Notes under the pieces: generated by a model
What the model was told of the DNA's origin: nothing
What the model saw: the letters and a program-made list of their open reading frames with translations, nothing else
Database searches by the model: none
Shown: in pieces, positions 1 through 8,553 of the stretch
Numbering within the stretch: the stretch's first letter is position 1
Layout of the letters: each line of letters starts with the position of its first letter
From: Marinomonas foliarum
Lineage (GTDB): Bacteria; Pseudomonadota; Gammaproteobacteria; Pseudomonadales; Marinomonadaceae
NCBI RefSeq assembly: GCF_003337275.1
Contig: NZ_QPJQ01000007.1
Coordinates: 1-64,000 of the forward strand
Direction of reading: 5' to 3'
Length of the DNA: 64,000 bases
Position numbers and translations under genes: made by a program

Positions 1-53
1 CAATTTTTAGGGTAATCAATACCCGCTTTGAGTGAAGAAGATTTTTTGTTCAT
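1..53 (-). CDS. Possible 5' end of a gene leaving the window
   Basis: An ATG at 53 on the minus strand opens a frame that stays open to the window edge and starts MNKKSSSLKAGIDYPKN. It is divergent from yebG, which fits a shared promoter region. No clear ribosome-binding site is visible in front of the ATG, and 17 residues are too few to assign a family. It could be a chance open frame. Confidence 0.35.
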   Translation of the reverse strand, partial: MNKKSSSLKAGIDYPKN

Positions 54-90
54 CACTATATATTGACATTGGTTGCTCTAAATGGATAGC

Positions 91-106
91 CCTTACATTT
101 ATACAG
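91..106. promoter_or_regulatory. Weak LexA-box-like site before yebG
   Basis: The 16 bases at 91-106 end in ATACAG, the right half of the gammaproteobacterial LexA box (CTGT-N8-ACAG). The left half reads CCTT rather than CTGT. The position, 24 bases before the yebG start, is right for an SOS operator, but the match is only half good, so this is suggestive only. Confidence 0.25.
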
Positions 107-129
107 TATTATTTTTCATGAGGTGGATC

Positions 130-558
130 ATGCCTGTAATTATCAAATATGTTGTAGAACGCGATGGAATCGAAAAAATGACGTTTACTTCAAAAGCCGA
201 AGCCGATGCATACGACAAACTTCTAGATACCGCTGAAGCGCTTTATGAAGTATTAGATCAAAGCAATTTAGCTGGAGATCATAATCAAAAAGAAGCCTTA
301 TCTATGTACCTAGCAGAGAACAAAGACTCTTTATTAGATATATTAGGCAATAAAAAGAAAACTCCCCCGAAAAACAAAAAATCACCAACCAAAGAATCTA
401 ATGAGAAAACACAGCTCTCGGCAGCGACCTCTGCAAAAAAGACTCTTGAAGATCTTGTTATAGAAACCGATGAAGAGATGATTTATAGCGAAGACGATAG
501 CTCGCTAACATTTGATCTTGATGAAAACAGCGATTTTCCCGAAAGTAATGCGGCATAA
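130..558 (+). CDS. yebG: YebG family SOS-associated protein
   Basis: The first 75 residues closely follow E. coli YebG as I remember it (VKYVV, EKMSFTSKAEADAYDKLLDTAE-like stretch, ALSMYLAENKDSLLDIL-like stretch). YebG is a small DNA-damage-inducible protein of the LexA regulon whose biochemical role is unclear. An in-frame ATG lies upstream at 82, but the ATG at 130 has a good ribosome-binding site (AGGTGG at 120-125) and its product starts where the family starts, so I chose it (142 residues). The C-terminal half is a lysine-rich, then acidic, low-complexity tail that is longer than in E. coli. A degenerate half-palindrome lies just upstream. Confidence 0.88.
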   Translation: MPVIIKYVVERDGIEKMTFTSKAEADAYDKLLDTAEALYEVLDQSNLAGDHNQKEALSMYLAENKDSLLDILGNKKKTPPKNKKSPTKESNEKTQLSAATSAKKTLEDLVIETDEEMIYSEDDSSLTFDLDENSDFPESNAA

Positions 559-664
559 AGCTTCATAAAATTCACCTTTTACACCATAAACGCTCAAATA
601 AATGCATCAATACGAAATTAAGGAGCAGATAAATGCATACCTCATTTGAGGTATTCACATTTCA

Positions 665-707
665 TGACGATTGGTAAATAATTAGCAATTAAAAAGACCA
701 ATCGTCA
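665..707. repeat. 11-bp inverted repeat in leader of hydroxylase gene
   Basis: TGACGATTGGT at 665-675 is perfectly repeated inverted as ACCAATCGTCA at 697-707, with a 21-base AT-rich spacer. It lies 17 bases before the hydroxylase start. No T-run follows, so it is more likely an operator or 5' UTR hairpin than a terminator. Confidence 0.6.
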
Positions 708-724
708 AGAAATAGGAAATAAAA

Positions 725-1696
725 ATGCAGGCTGCCGCAATCATACTCGTCATTGCTACTTTTAGTATGTGCTCCATGTACTACATTTATACGTATAGAG
801 GAAACACTCGATACAGCAGTTGGTCTGAGTATTTCCGTAAAGGTTGGCCGATTTTTGCGCCACTAAACTGCCTACTCTATTTGTTCTCCTGCAAAAAAGT
901 CCGTCAACCAATTATTGACACCCTTCAATATAAAGAATTAGACGAACTCAGAAAAAACTGGGAAGTGATCAGAGATGAAGCACTTGCTCTACAGCATGGC
1001 GGTGAATTAGAAAATATCAATAAACCCGGCTCTGATGCTTCTTATGATTTAGGGTTTAGAACATTTCATAAATATGGCTGGAGAAAATATTATTTGAAAT
1101 GGTATGGGTACACCCATACATCAGCCCAGCAACAGTGCCCAAAGACAACCGAAATTCTCAGCAAAATTAAAAACATTAATGGTGCCATGTTCGCTTATAT
1201 GCCAGGAAACTCAGAACTTACTCGTCATCTAGACCCTGTCGCATGCTCTTTACGCTACCACTTGGGATTAGAAACCCCTAACTCGAAAGACTGCTTTATT
1301 AATGTCGACGGTGAAGAATACGCTTGGCAAGATGGCAAAGACCTTCTGTTTGATGAAACATACCTACACTTTGTGAAGAACAACACAGATGAGAGTCGCC
1401 TGATTTTAATGTGTGACTTCAATCGACCCGTCAATATTTTCGGTAAAGCTATCAACTTCTGCTACAAAATATTAATGAGAGCATCTGTCGTTCCCAACAC
1501 AGATGAGGATAAAGGTGGTTTGGCGAATAGGATCTTCAAAAATGTCACACCATTACTACAGCAAAGTAAAGAATTGAAACAGACAAATAGAAAAGCCTAT
1601 AAACGCCTAAAATATACGGTCAATAGCTTACTGCTTTTAGTGCTAATAGGCGTTTTAGTTGGCTTTATTCAATTCATCTCTTGGTTGGTTTTATAG
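725..1696 (+). CDS. Aspartyl/asparaginyl beta-hydroxylase family, LpxO-like membrane dioxygenase
   Basis: A 323-residue Fe(II)/2-oxoglutarate dioxygenase of the aspartyl/asparaginyl beta-hydroxylase family. The iron ligands are visible as H168-x-D170 and H215, with R225 as the likely 2-oxoglutarate anchor. There is an N-terminal membrane segment (about 2-23) and a C-terminal one (about 303-322). Membrane-anchored proteins of this build include LpxO, which 2-hydroxylates the secondary acyl chain of lipid A, so a role in lipid A modification at the inner membrane is the best inference. It is a single gene; the next gene is convergent. The substrate is not proven by sequence alone. Confidence 0.82.
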   Translation: MQAAAIILVIATFSMCSMYYIYTYRGNTRYSSWSEYFRKGWPIFAPLNCLLYLFSCKKVRQPIIDTLQYKELDELRKNWEVIRDEALALQHGGELENINKPGSDASYDLGFRTFHKYGWRKYYLKWYGYTHTSAQQQCPKTTEILSKIKNINGAMFAYMPGNSELTRHLDPVACSLRYHLGLETPNSKDCFINVDGEEYAWQDGKDLLFDETYLHFVKNNTDESRLILMCDFNRPVNIFGKAINFCYKILMRASVVPNTDEDKGGLANRIFKNVTPLLQQSKELKQTNRKAYKRLKYTVNSLLLLVLIGVLVGFIQFISWLVL

Positions 1697-1785
1697 ATGA
1701 GAATGAAGTGAAATAGGCTCCCCCCTTCTTACACCAAATCACATATAGCTATAACGGTTGGGAGCGACAAGCCTTCCAGTCGTTA

Positions 1786-2043
1786 TTAGCGACCTTTGTT
1801 AGCATGCATTTTATACTGTGTTTTACAGTAGCCGCGAGAAATTTCAGGGTTGCGGAACGCCAAATGCTTACTCGTACGCCCAGAAACCCTAGCACGCCAG
1901 TTTCTAAAGGCTTTAGATTTAAGATTACTTCGCATTAATAAAATCACACCAGGTTCAGAAAGCCCATAAAGCAATTGAATAGCTTCAAATGGTGTACGAT
2001 CTTCCCAAGCCATTTCGATAATTCGTGACGTATCTGGATTCAA
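1786..2043 (-). CDS. DUF2805/TIGR03643 family small protein
   Basis: An 85-residue basic protein with the pattern IIEMAWEDRTPFEAI, then a turn-containing segment and LMR..LK...F..WR.RV.GR.SKH, which I recognise as the DUF2805 (TIGR03643) family. The layout suggests a small helix-turn-helix-like nucleic-acid-binding fold, but no function is established. It is convergent with the upstream hydroxylase and is followed by a 345-base gap. A possible ribosome-binding site (AAGGAAT) precedes the ATG. Confidence 0.75.
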   Translation of the reverse strand: MNPDTSRIIEMAWEDRTPFEAIQLLYGLSEPGVILLMRSNLKSKAFRNWRARVSGRTSKHLAFRNPEISRGYCKTQYKMHANKGR

Positions 2044-2388
2044 AATTATTCCTTAAGTAGCAACCATGACGAGAGTTATACGAAAGGATGAATTCAACGG
2101 ATCAACTATTTTTAGTAAAATGAGCTTCCCTTAACAGTAATCGAAGAACACCATAGCAGCGCCATACCGAACGTGTTTCACTTCCTGCCTTATCAAAGGT
2201 AGGCTTCGCCAATTTATTACTCATTACGCATATTTCACGTTCAACAACTAAACAGCCAAATCAAACTCCTACACGAGAAATCATCTTATCAAGCACTAAG
2301 GATCGTTTTTTAAATAGATAAAACATCGGCAGAATCACTTATACTATTCGTTCCTCTGCATGTATTTCCTAACGTTTTAAGGCCTTTA
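2044..2388. other. 345-base gap between DUF2805 gene and ABC exporter
   Basis: No open frame or RNA gene is apparent. The distal end holds a -10-like TATACT at 2340-2345 that could serve the exporter gene at 2389, without a convincing -35. A short GC-containing hairpin around 2183-2208 is not followed by a T-run. Confidence 0.3.
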
Positions 2389-4224
2389 ATGAAACCTACG
2401 GCTTCACCCAAAAATACTGTCGATAAAAACATGCTTGGCGTCTTTCGTTATAGTCGCCGCGCCATTGATTTGGTGTGGAAAACTTCCCCAACGTTAACTA
2501 TAGGTTTGGCGTTGGCAACTTTAGTTGCCGGCGTCACGCCAGCCGCCATGGCATATGTGGGACAGTTGATCGTGGATGCGGTTGTTGCCGCCATGGAAAG
2601 CTATAAACAAGACCAAGTCCTGCATTATCAAACGGCTCTCAGTTACGTGTTATTGGAAGGCATTTTGGTTTTGGTCATTGCTGCCGCGCAACGCGCATTA
2701 ACTGCTCAGCAGGCCATTTTACAAGGTTTATTAGGTCAAAAAGTCAACCTGCTAATATTAGAAAAAGCCCAAAGCTTAACCCTCTCGCATTTTGAAGATT
2801 CTGAATTTTACGACAAATTAGTTCGCGCTCGCCGCGAAGCATCTAGCCGCCCGCTTGCTCTGGTGAATAAAACCTTTGCACTACTGCAAAATGCCATCAC
2901 GTTATCCAGCTTTGCAGTCTTGCTGTGGCATTTTTCACCGTGGGCTCTGGCGTTATTAATTTGCGGCGCTTTACCTTCCTTTATCGCCGAGGCTAAATTT
3001 TCAGGAGATGCTTTTTTGATGTTTCGCTGGCGCTCCCCCGAAGTGCGCCAGCAAAACTATTTAGAAACCTTGCTGGCTCGAGAAGACAACATCAAAGAAG
3101 TTCGTCTGTACCAGCTGGGCGACCGTTTTTTGCAACGCTACACAGAAATATTCATCAAACTATTCAAAGAAAGTAAGCGACTGATTTTACGTCGCGAAAG
3201 CTGGGGCTTCGCCCTTGGCGTGATAAGTACTTTGGTATTTTATGGCGCCTATGGTTGGATCGTCAGCGACACCATTATTGGTGCGATTACTTTGGGGCAA
3301 ATGACCATGTATTTGCTGTTATTCAAACAAGGCCAAAGTTCGGTTTCTGCTTCACTCACTTCTATTAGTGGCATGTACGAAGATAATTTATACCTATCCA
3401 ACCTATACGAATATTTAGAACAAGAAACGCCGCTTTCTACATCTGGACTCTTGGTTGGACCAACACCCAATGATGGCATTCGTTTCGAAAACGTCTCTTT
3501 CCAATATCCAGGCAGCGAACGTCCCGCGCTTGTCAACATCAACTTACACATTCGCCCCGGCCACAGTCTCGCGATTGTTGGTGAAAACGGTTCTGGCAAA
3601 ACCACGCTCATCAAACTGCTGACTCGTCTTTATAACCCAACACAAGGGCGCATTTTGCTAGACGGCTTGGATTTGCTGGAATGGGAAGAAAGCGCACTAC
3701 TAAAACGCGTTGGCGTGATATTCCAAGACTTTGTGCGCTATCAATTTATTGTGGGTGAAAACATCGGCGCTGGCGATAACGACAGATTTAACGATCAAAC
3801 CGGTTGGAAAAAAGCCGCTGAGCTTGGCAAGGCCACCGACTTTATTGATGAGTTGGAACAAGGCTACCAAACCCAACTTGGCCGCTGGTTCCGTGGCGGA
3901 CAAGAGCTGTCTGGTGGGCAATGGCAAAAAATCGCCTTGGCCCGCGCTTTTATGCGCGAAGACGCCGATATCTTGGTGTTAGACGAGCCGACAGCAGCCA
4001 TGGACGCCCAAGCCGAAGCCAATATTTTTCAGCATTTCCAAGAACACACTAAGGACAAAATGGCGATTCTGATTTCACATCGTTTCTCCACTGTGCGTCT
4101 CGCGCACGAGATCATTGTCATGGAACATGGGCAAATTAAAGAACGCGGCACCCACGATTCATTATTAGCGCAACAAGGTCAATACGCCCATTTATTTACC
4201 TTGCAGGCGCAGGGATATCGCTAA
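2389..4224 (+). CDS. ABC exporter, fused permease and ATPase
   Basis: A 611-residue half-transporter of the ABC exporter type: an N-terminal six-helix membrane domain (about 30-330) and a C-terminal nucleotide-binding domain. Walker A is GENGSGKT at 398-405, the signature LSGGQ at 507-511, and Walker B ILVLDEP begins at 528, followed by the H-loop ISHR. It would act as a homodimer in the inner membrane. The family exports lipids, peptides or drugs; nothing nearby identifies the substrate. The start at 2389 lacks a strong ribosome-binding site but fits the usual family length. Confidence 0.88.
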   Translation: MKPTASPKNTVDKNMLGVFRYSRRAIDLVWKTSPTLTIGLALATLVAGVTPAAMAYVGQLIVDAVVAAMESYKQDQVLHYQTALSYVLLEGILVLVIAAAQRALTAQQAILQGLLGQKVNLLILEKAQSLTLSHFEDSEFYDKLVRARREASSRPLALVNKTFALLQNAITLSSFAVLLWHFSPWALALLICGALPSFIAEAKFSGDAFLMFRWRSPEVRQQNYLETLLAREDNIKEVRLYQLGDRFLQRYTEIFIKLFKESKRLILRRESWGFALGVISTLVFYGAYGWIVSDTIIGAITLGQMTMYLLLFKQGQSSVSASLTSISGMYEDNLYLSNLYEYLEQETPLSTSGLLVGPTPNDGIRFENVSFQYPGSERPALVNINLHIRPGHSLAIVGENGSGKTTLIKLLTRLYNPTQGRILLDGLDLLEWEESALLKRVGVIFQDFVRYQFIVGENIGAGDNDRFNDQTGWKKAAELGKATDFIDELEQGYQTQLGRWFRGGQELSGGQWQKIALARAFMREDADILVLDEPTAAMDAQAEANIFQHFQEHTKDKMAILISHRFSTVRLAHEIIVMEHGQIKERGTHDSLLAQQGQYAHLFTLQAQGYR

Positions 4225-4331
4225 AAGTCTGATCAAGGCCAACCTATGAAGTCGGCTTTTTTGTTATGCTTTGCCTCATCAAACTCGCTCTTTGGCGAAG
4301 CTTACGAGAATAACTCACAGGAAAAACCGTT

Positions 4332-5687
4332 TTGAACCGACGTGATTTTATAAAATCTAGCCTTTTAGTCGCCATGACCAGCTCACTGCCGAGAGTCGTT
4401 CTTGCCGCTACGCCGACTGCTGGTTTCGACTATGAATTAATCGTCGAAGCGGCCGATGTGAACATTGTATCTGGCGGCAGCACACCAGCACTTTGCTTTA
4501 ATGGCGGTTACCCTGCACCTGTGATTCACGCCAAACAACATCAGCCCGTTCGTATTCGTGTGATCAACAAGTTAAACGAGCCGACGACCATTCATTGGCA
4601 TGGCATGAGAATCCCGATTGCCATGGACGGCGTGCCGTTTTTAAGCCAACAGCCCATCATGCCCGGCGAAACCTTCGACTACGAGTTTACGCCACCCGAT
4701 GCGGGCTCTTTCTGGTATCACCCACACATGAACAGCGTCGAGCAACTTGGCAAAGGCTTGGTTGGCGCACTGATTGTAGAGGAAGCTGAGAAGCCAGACT
4801 TTGATGAAGATCTCGTTCTGTGCATGAAGAACTGGCACATCAAAGACGATGGTTCTTTTACCGCTTTGACAACGCCACAGAATGCCTTTCGCATGGGAAC
4901 ACCCGGTCGCGTCATGACCATAAATGGTGAAATCCATCCAACTTATGAAGTCCCTGCTGGCGGTGCGATTCGAGTACGTTTTTTGAATGTGGATAACACA
5001 GTGATGTACCAGATAAACGCAACCGATCCAGCCGCTCAGATCCTTGCTATTGATGGCAATCCAATTGCAGAGCCCATAGCGTTAACCAATCACATGGCCG
5101 CACCAGGAATGCGCCTTGATCTTGGTGTGATAGCACCGAGTAAGGTCGGAGAAACTGTCACCTTTAAACACAAGGGGAAACCCATGGTGACCATCAAAGC
5201 CGTGGCGAGCCAACTTAAAGACCGCGGTTTACCTAAGCTGCCGCTCAATCCCATCCCTGCGCTAGATTTAGAGAACGCGGAAACCATTAAATTTGCGTTT
5301 GAATGGAACGCCAACATCACGCCGATAGAAAAAGATGGCAAGGTGAGCTACAACTTCTGGACAATGAATCGCCGCTATTGGAAAGGCATGTCAAAAGGCC
5401 ACATTCCAGACCCTCTTGCCACATTAGAGCGTGGTAAAACCTATATTTTCGAGCTATCGAATTTGACCCAGTATCACCATCCGATTCATATCCACGGTCA
5501 TACTTTCACGGTTTTAAAATCGAACAAAAAAACCATTACACCATTCCATTCGGATACCGTCTTGCTGGGACAGAATGAAACCGTACTTGCTGCCCTAGTA
5601 GCCGATAATCCAGGGCGTTGGATGTATCACTGCCATATCATCGAACACATGAAAACAGGCTTTATGAGCTTTGTTGAAGTGACGTAA
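4332..5687 (+). CDS. Tat-exported multicopper oxidase with Phe at the type 1 axial position
   Basis: A 451-residue multicopper oxidase. It starts at TTG and has a twin-arginine signal (RRDFIK at residues 3-8, hydrophobic core, ALA-like cleavage near 26), so it is exported folded to the periplasm. All four copper-ligand motifs are present: HWHG at 88-91, WYHPH at 128-132, HPIHIHGH from about 383, and HCHIIEH at 433-439. Aligned with CueO and CotA, the axial residue ten after the ligand cysteine (C434) is F444, not Met or Leu. This is CumA-like in overall motif style. Likely activities are metal-ion or phenol oxidation; the substrate is unknown. No copper-export genes are adjacent. Confidence 0.88.
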   Translation: MNRRDFIKSSLLVAMTSSLPRVVLAATPTAGFDYELIVEAADVNIVSGGSTPALCFNGGYPAPVIHAKQHQPVRIRVINKLNEPTTIHWHGMRIPIAMDGVPFLSQQPIMPGETFDYEFTPPDAGSFWYHPHMNSVEQLGKGLVGALIVEEAEKPDFDEDLVLCMKNWHIKDDGSFTALTTPQNAFRMGTPGRVMTINGEIHPTYEVPAGGAIRVRFLNVDNTVMYQINATDPAAQILAIDGNPIAEPIALTNHMAAPGMRLDLGVIAPSKVGETVTFKHKGKPMVTIKAVASQLKDRGLPKLPLNPIPALDLENAETIKFAFEWNANITPIEKDGKVSYNFWTMNRRYWKGMSKGHIPDPLATLERGKTYIFELSNLTQYHHPIHIHGHTFTVLKSNKKTITPFHSDTVLLGQNETVLAALVADNPGRWMYHCHIIEHMKTGFMSFVEVT

Positions 5688-5698
5688 AAAAGACAATA

Positions 5699-5735
5699 AA
5701 AACCAAATCAATTAAACAAAAATTGATCTGGTTTT
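5699..5735. terminator. Bidirectional terminator between convergent genes
   Basis: 15-base arms at 5699-5713 and 5721-5735 pair with one mismatch around a 7-base loop. The right arm ends in a T-run and the left begins in an A-run, so it can stop both the oxidase gene and the minus-strand DUF2076 gene. Confidence 0.75.
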
Positions 5736-5754
5736 TATTAATTAGCCGTCATAA

Positions 5755-6579
5755 CTAAATAAAATCATCGTCGCCAAAGTCATCAAAACCGCCCATGTCG
5801 TCAAAGCCGCCTTGATCAACACCCCCAGAATCAATATCGCTTTGATCCATATTGGCTTGGTCGAACCCGGCCTGTCCAAAGCCTCGGTTAGGATCTAAAC
5901 CATCATCTGATTGATCAAAACCTGCCTGACCGAATCCACTTTGGTCAGCGCTACCGCTATCGGCAAAGCTGTCCTGCCCAGAATCTGATGCAGGTCCAAT
6001 ATCAGAAGCCGCAGGGGTTTCGTTAATAACATTGGCCATGTCTGCTTCGGAGTGATGGCTAAACATGTTCATCAACATATTCCCAACAACCATACCACCA
6101 GCCACACCAGCGGCGGTTTGCAAGGCACCACCTAAAAAGCTACCAGCACCAGAACGACCTCGACCAACACCTTGCGATTGATTGTCAGTTTGATTCCTTG
6201 ACTGCTGACCTCTTGCCTGTTGGTTGCTTGATTGACCAAAGCCTTGCTGAGAACCATTGCCTCTCCCCCAACCTGAACCTTGCTGAACGGACTCTTGGGA
6301 AGAAGTCTGCTCGCCACCAAATAACCCAGACAAGAAACCGCCAGAACTAGGCTTTGTAGATACGTTACGCTCTAGTTCTTCAACACGAGCATTTAACTGC
6401 TTTAACGCAGCTTCTTGCATGATAATCGTTTGTGCCATGTAGTAAGGTGCAGCAGGATTCGCCACGAGATGTTTATTAATCTGTACTTCTGCTTCTTTAT
6501 CCCGCTCGCCAGTGTTTTTCTCTGCCGTATTAATACGCTCAAACAAACTATCAATTAAACCGCTCGCGTCGTTACTCAT
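5755..6579 (-). CDS. DUF2076 family protein with Gly/Gln/Asp-rich tail
   Basis: A 274-residue protein. The N-terminal 75 residues (LIDSLFERINTAE, DKEAEVQINKHL, PYYMAQTIIMQEAAL) match the DUF2076 pattern as I know it and end in a short coiled coil. The middle is a Gln/Ser/Gly-rich linker, then a small Gly/Ala-rich hydrophobic stretch (about 150-172), and the tail carries imperfect repeats of GFGQAGFDQ and DQ/GG-rich acidic sequence ending in FDDFGDDDF. A GTG sits one codon before the ATG chosen here; GGAG lies 8 bases before that ATG. Function unknown; a role at the envelope is possible. Confidence 0.75.
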   Translation of the reverse strand: MSNDASGLIDSLFERINTAEKNTGERDKEAEVQINKHLVANPAAPYYMAQTIIMQEAALKQLNARVEELERNVSTKPSSGGFLSGLFGGEQTSSQESVQQGSGWGRGNGSQQGFGQSSNQQARGQQSRNQTDNQSQGVGRGRSGAGSFLGGALQTAAGVAGGMVVGNMLMNMFSHHSEADMANVINETPAASDIGPASDSGQDSFADSGSADQSGFGQAGFDQSDDGLDPNRGFGQAGFDQANMDQSDIDSGGVDQGGFDDMGGFDDFGDDDFI

Positions 6580-6786
6580 CACTTTATCTCCAACCTAAAT
6601 ATTACCTTTGCACAAAGATCTCTAAAAATAGTCAGCAGGCAAATGAAAAAAAAGGGCCTGCGATCCCTTAATGATAAGGCTAGGGAATGCGCGAACAAGT
6701 GATTAAAGAGTCAGGAAAAAGGAAACAAGGCTTGGAGGAAGGTTGAGATTTTTACTTAATTGGATTATCTAAAGAACAACAAACAA

Positions 6787-6823
6787 AAACGCCAGATCAA
6801 GCGAGCTTGATCTGGCGTTTTTT
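6787..6823. terminator. Strong bidirectional terminator
   Basis: A perfect 14-bp stem (6787-6800 with 6805-6818), loop CGAG, followed by T-run on the plus strand and preceded by A-run. It lies just downstream of the minus-strand gene at 6850-7191 and would terminate it. Confidence 0.85.
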
Positions 6824-6849
6824 TAATACCTGTAACCTAGTTGCTGAGC

Positions 6850-7191
6850 TTAGAGCTCTTCGTCGGTTTCTAGATCTTCTAGATCTTCATCTTGCTCATC
6901 AGTCGCATCACGTTTTGTGCGTTGGGCTGGTGCGGCTAGAATTTCAAGATAGAACTCAGTCCATTCTTGGCTTTCAGCAAAGCTAATTTTTTCATTAATT
7001 TGAGCGACATGAATCTCTTCAGCAAGCGCTTCTGTTTGACCAAAGCGACAATCAAATCCCCAAAAGTCAGCGTATTCTGGCAATTTTTTATTGCGCTCTC
7101 TTTTTAGATACTTCTTAACTTCGTTTTTTGTCGCTTCAATTAAACGTGGGTATTTGATGGTTGGATGAGATAGTTTAAATGTCTTTTTCAT
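6850..7191 (-). CDS. DUF6172 family protein
   Basis: A 113-residue protein starting MKKTFKLSHP, with a KYLKRERNKKLPE stretch and a DFWGFDCRFG motif, which I recognise as the DUF6172 family of small conserved proteobacterial proteins. The C-terminus is strongly acidic (TDEQDEDLEDLETDEEL). Function unknown; no membrane segment or signal peptide. Followed on its own strand by a strong terminator. AGGATACC precedes the ATG. Confidence 0.65.
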   Translation of the reverse strand: MKKTFKLSHPTIKYPRLIEATKNEVKKYLKRERNKKLPEYADFWGFDCRFGQTEALAEEIHVAQINEKISFAESQEWTEFYLEILAAPAQRTKRDATDEQDEDLEDLETDEEL

Positions 7192-7309
7192 TGGTATCCT
7201 AAAGGATTAAAAGTCAGGAGACGTTGTTGCATGCTCCAATTGCCAAGCATGATAACGGATCGACTTATTTGTCGCCATGGATAAGTCGATAAAATCTCTG
7301 TCACGCAAA

Positions 7310-8383
7310 TTATTCTGCCGTATAAGATCGCAACAAACGATGAATAAAAGCCAACTTCTCCCGCACCGCTGGCACCAAGACAAAAGGATACAAATCCGGT
7401 TGCCCCATGCCACGGTTCAAGTTGTTCACAGCAAACGTTAGCGGCACATATTGAGCAAGAATATCGTCGAAATTATCGTGTCGATATGGGTCGATATTCA
7501 CCATCACAGCGAGGTTCTGGCGATTCGCCCCTGCAGGCTGAAGACTCAAACCAAAATCGCTTGCCATCTCTAAAGTATCGACAATATGCAGATAATGCGC
7601 CCATGTTTCTGCCCAATCTTCCCAAGGATGAGAAGAAGCGTACACACTCACAAAAGACTGCTGCCAATCTGAATTGGGCGCTTTGTAATGTGCTTCTAAT
7701 GCATCTGCATAACTAACCGTTTCATCGCCAAAAACAGATCGAAAGTCAGCCAAAACCTGCTCATCATCAAACACCAACCAATCCCAATAATAATGGCCAA
7801 TTTCATGACGAAAATGACCAATTACGGTCCGATAAGATTCTTGCATGTCTTCGCGCATTTGCTCACGGTCAACCGAGTTGCCTTCTGCGGCGTTAATGGT
7901 TACCTGCCCAGAAGCGTGGCCTGTCATTGCGCTCACATCTTCTGGCACCACGTTATTTTCAGAAATGAAATCAAACGATAAACCGTCTTCTGGCTCTGTT
8001 TTTTTACTCACTAAAGGCAAGCCAAGACGCAGCAGAGAATACACCAAACGATGCTTAGCAAACTCCAGTTGTTGCCATGCCTGACGTTCTTCAATTTTCT
8101 CTAAGTTCGGAATATGGCGGTTTAATTCACAAGCCATACAAAACGTACTGCCGCCCTCTTCTACCAACCAGTTACAGACTTGGTGCTGATGATTTTCGCA
8201 GTAATACCAACGCTTAGCGGGAATGGATTTGTCCGCCATAGCATACCAAGCATTATCAACTGACTTTAGCGCACTAATCACCAATTGATCGGGTAAAAAC
8301 CCCAACGACGACGAACATTGCTCGCAGTGAGTGTTCTCAAATAACACCGTTTGTCCGCATTGCTGGCAGCTGAAAATTTTCAT
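7310..8383 (-). CDS. Zinc-ribbon and HExxH putative metallopeptidase
   Basis: A longer frame is open upstream, but the ATG at 8383 has AGGAG five bases before it and gives a protein that starts directly with a zinc ribbon (C6-x2-C9 and C20-x2-C23), so I chose it (357 residues). A second Cys cluster lies at about 62-85. The catalytic motif is HEIGH at 193-197 and a downstream EDWAETWAHY segment supplies a likely third ligand Glu. This matches the putative zinc-binding metallopeptidase family (COG4307). It has no signal peptide, so it is cytoplasmic. Its substrate is unknown. It is divergent from the LacI-type regulator. Confidence 0.8.
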   Translation of the reverse strand: MKIFSCQQCGQTVLFENTHCEQCSSSLGFLPDQLVISALKSVDNAWYAMADKSIPAKRWYYCENHQHQVCNWLVEEGGSTFCMACELNRHIPNLEKIEERQAWQQLEFAKHRLVYSLLRLGLPLVSKKTEPEDGLSFDFISENNVVPEDVSAMTGHASGQVTINAAEGNSVDREQMREDMQESYRTVIGHFRHEIGHYYWDWLVFDDEQVLADFRSVFGDETVSYADALEAHYKAPNSDWQQSFVSVYASSHPWEDWAETWAHYLHIVDTLEMASDFGLSLQPAGANRQNLAVMVNIDPYRHDNFDDILAQYVPLTFAVNNLNRGMGQPDLYPFVLVPAVREKLAFIHRLLRSYTAE

Positions 8384-8553
8384 AAAACTCCTGCTATCAA
8401 AAAGATAAGCAATTACATGTGAGAAGAAAAAAAGCGGAAACGAATCGAGCATGTGATTCGCTCGACATAATTGCACCTTACTAGGATCATAGTTTACAGT
8501 ACGGCAAATCACCTACTCCTATACGCACTAAAAACAACTATTGAGACGACACC

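Noticed and set aside
3249..3982. Open frames opposite and within the ABC exporter gene.
   Set aside because: They overlap the conserved nucleotide-binding domain and arise from the coding-strand composition.
7207..7413. Minus-strand open frame after the metallopeptidase gene.
   Set aside because: Mostly overlaps the metallopeptidase in another frame; no family character and no ribosome-binding site.
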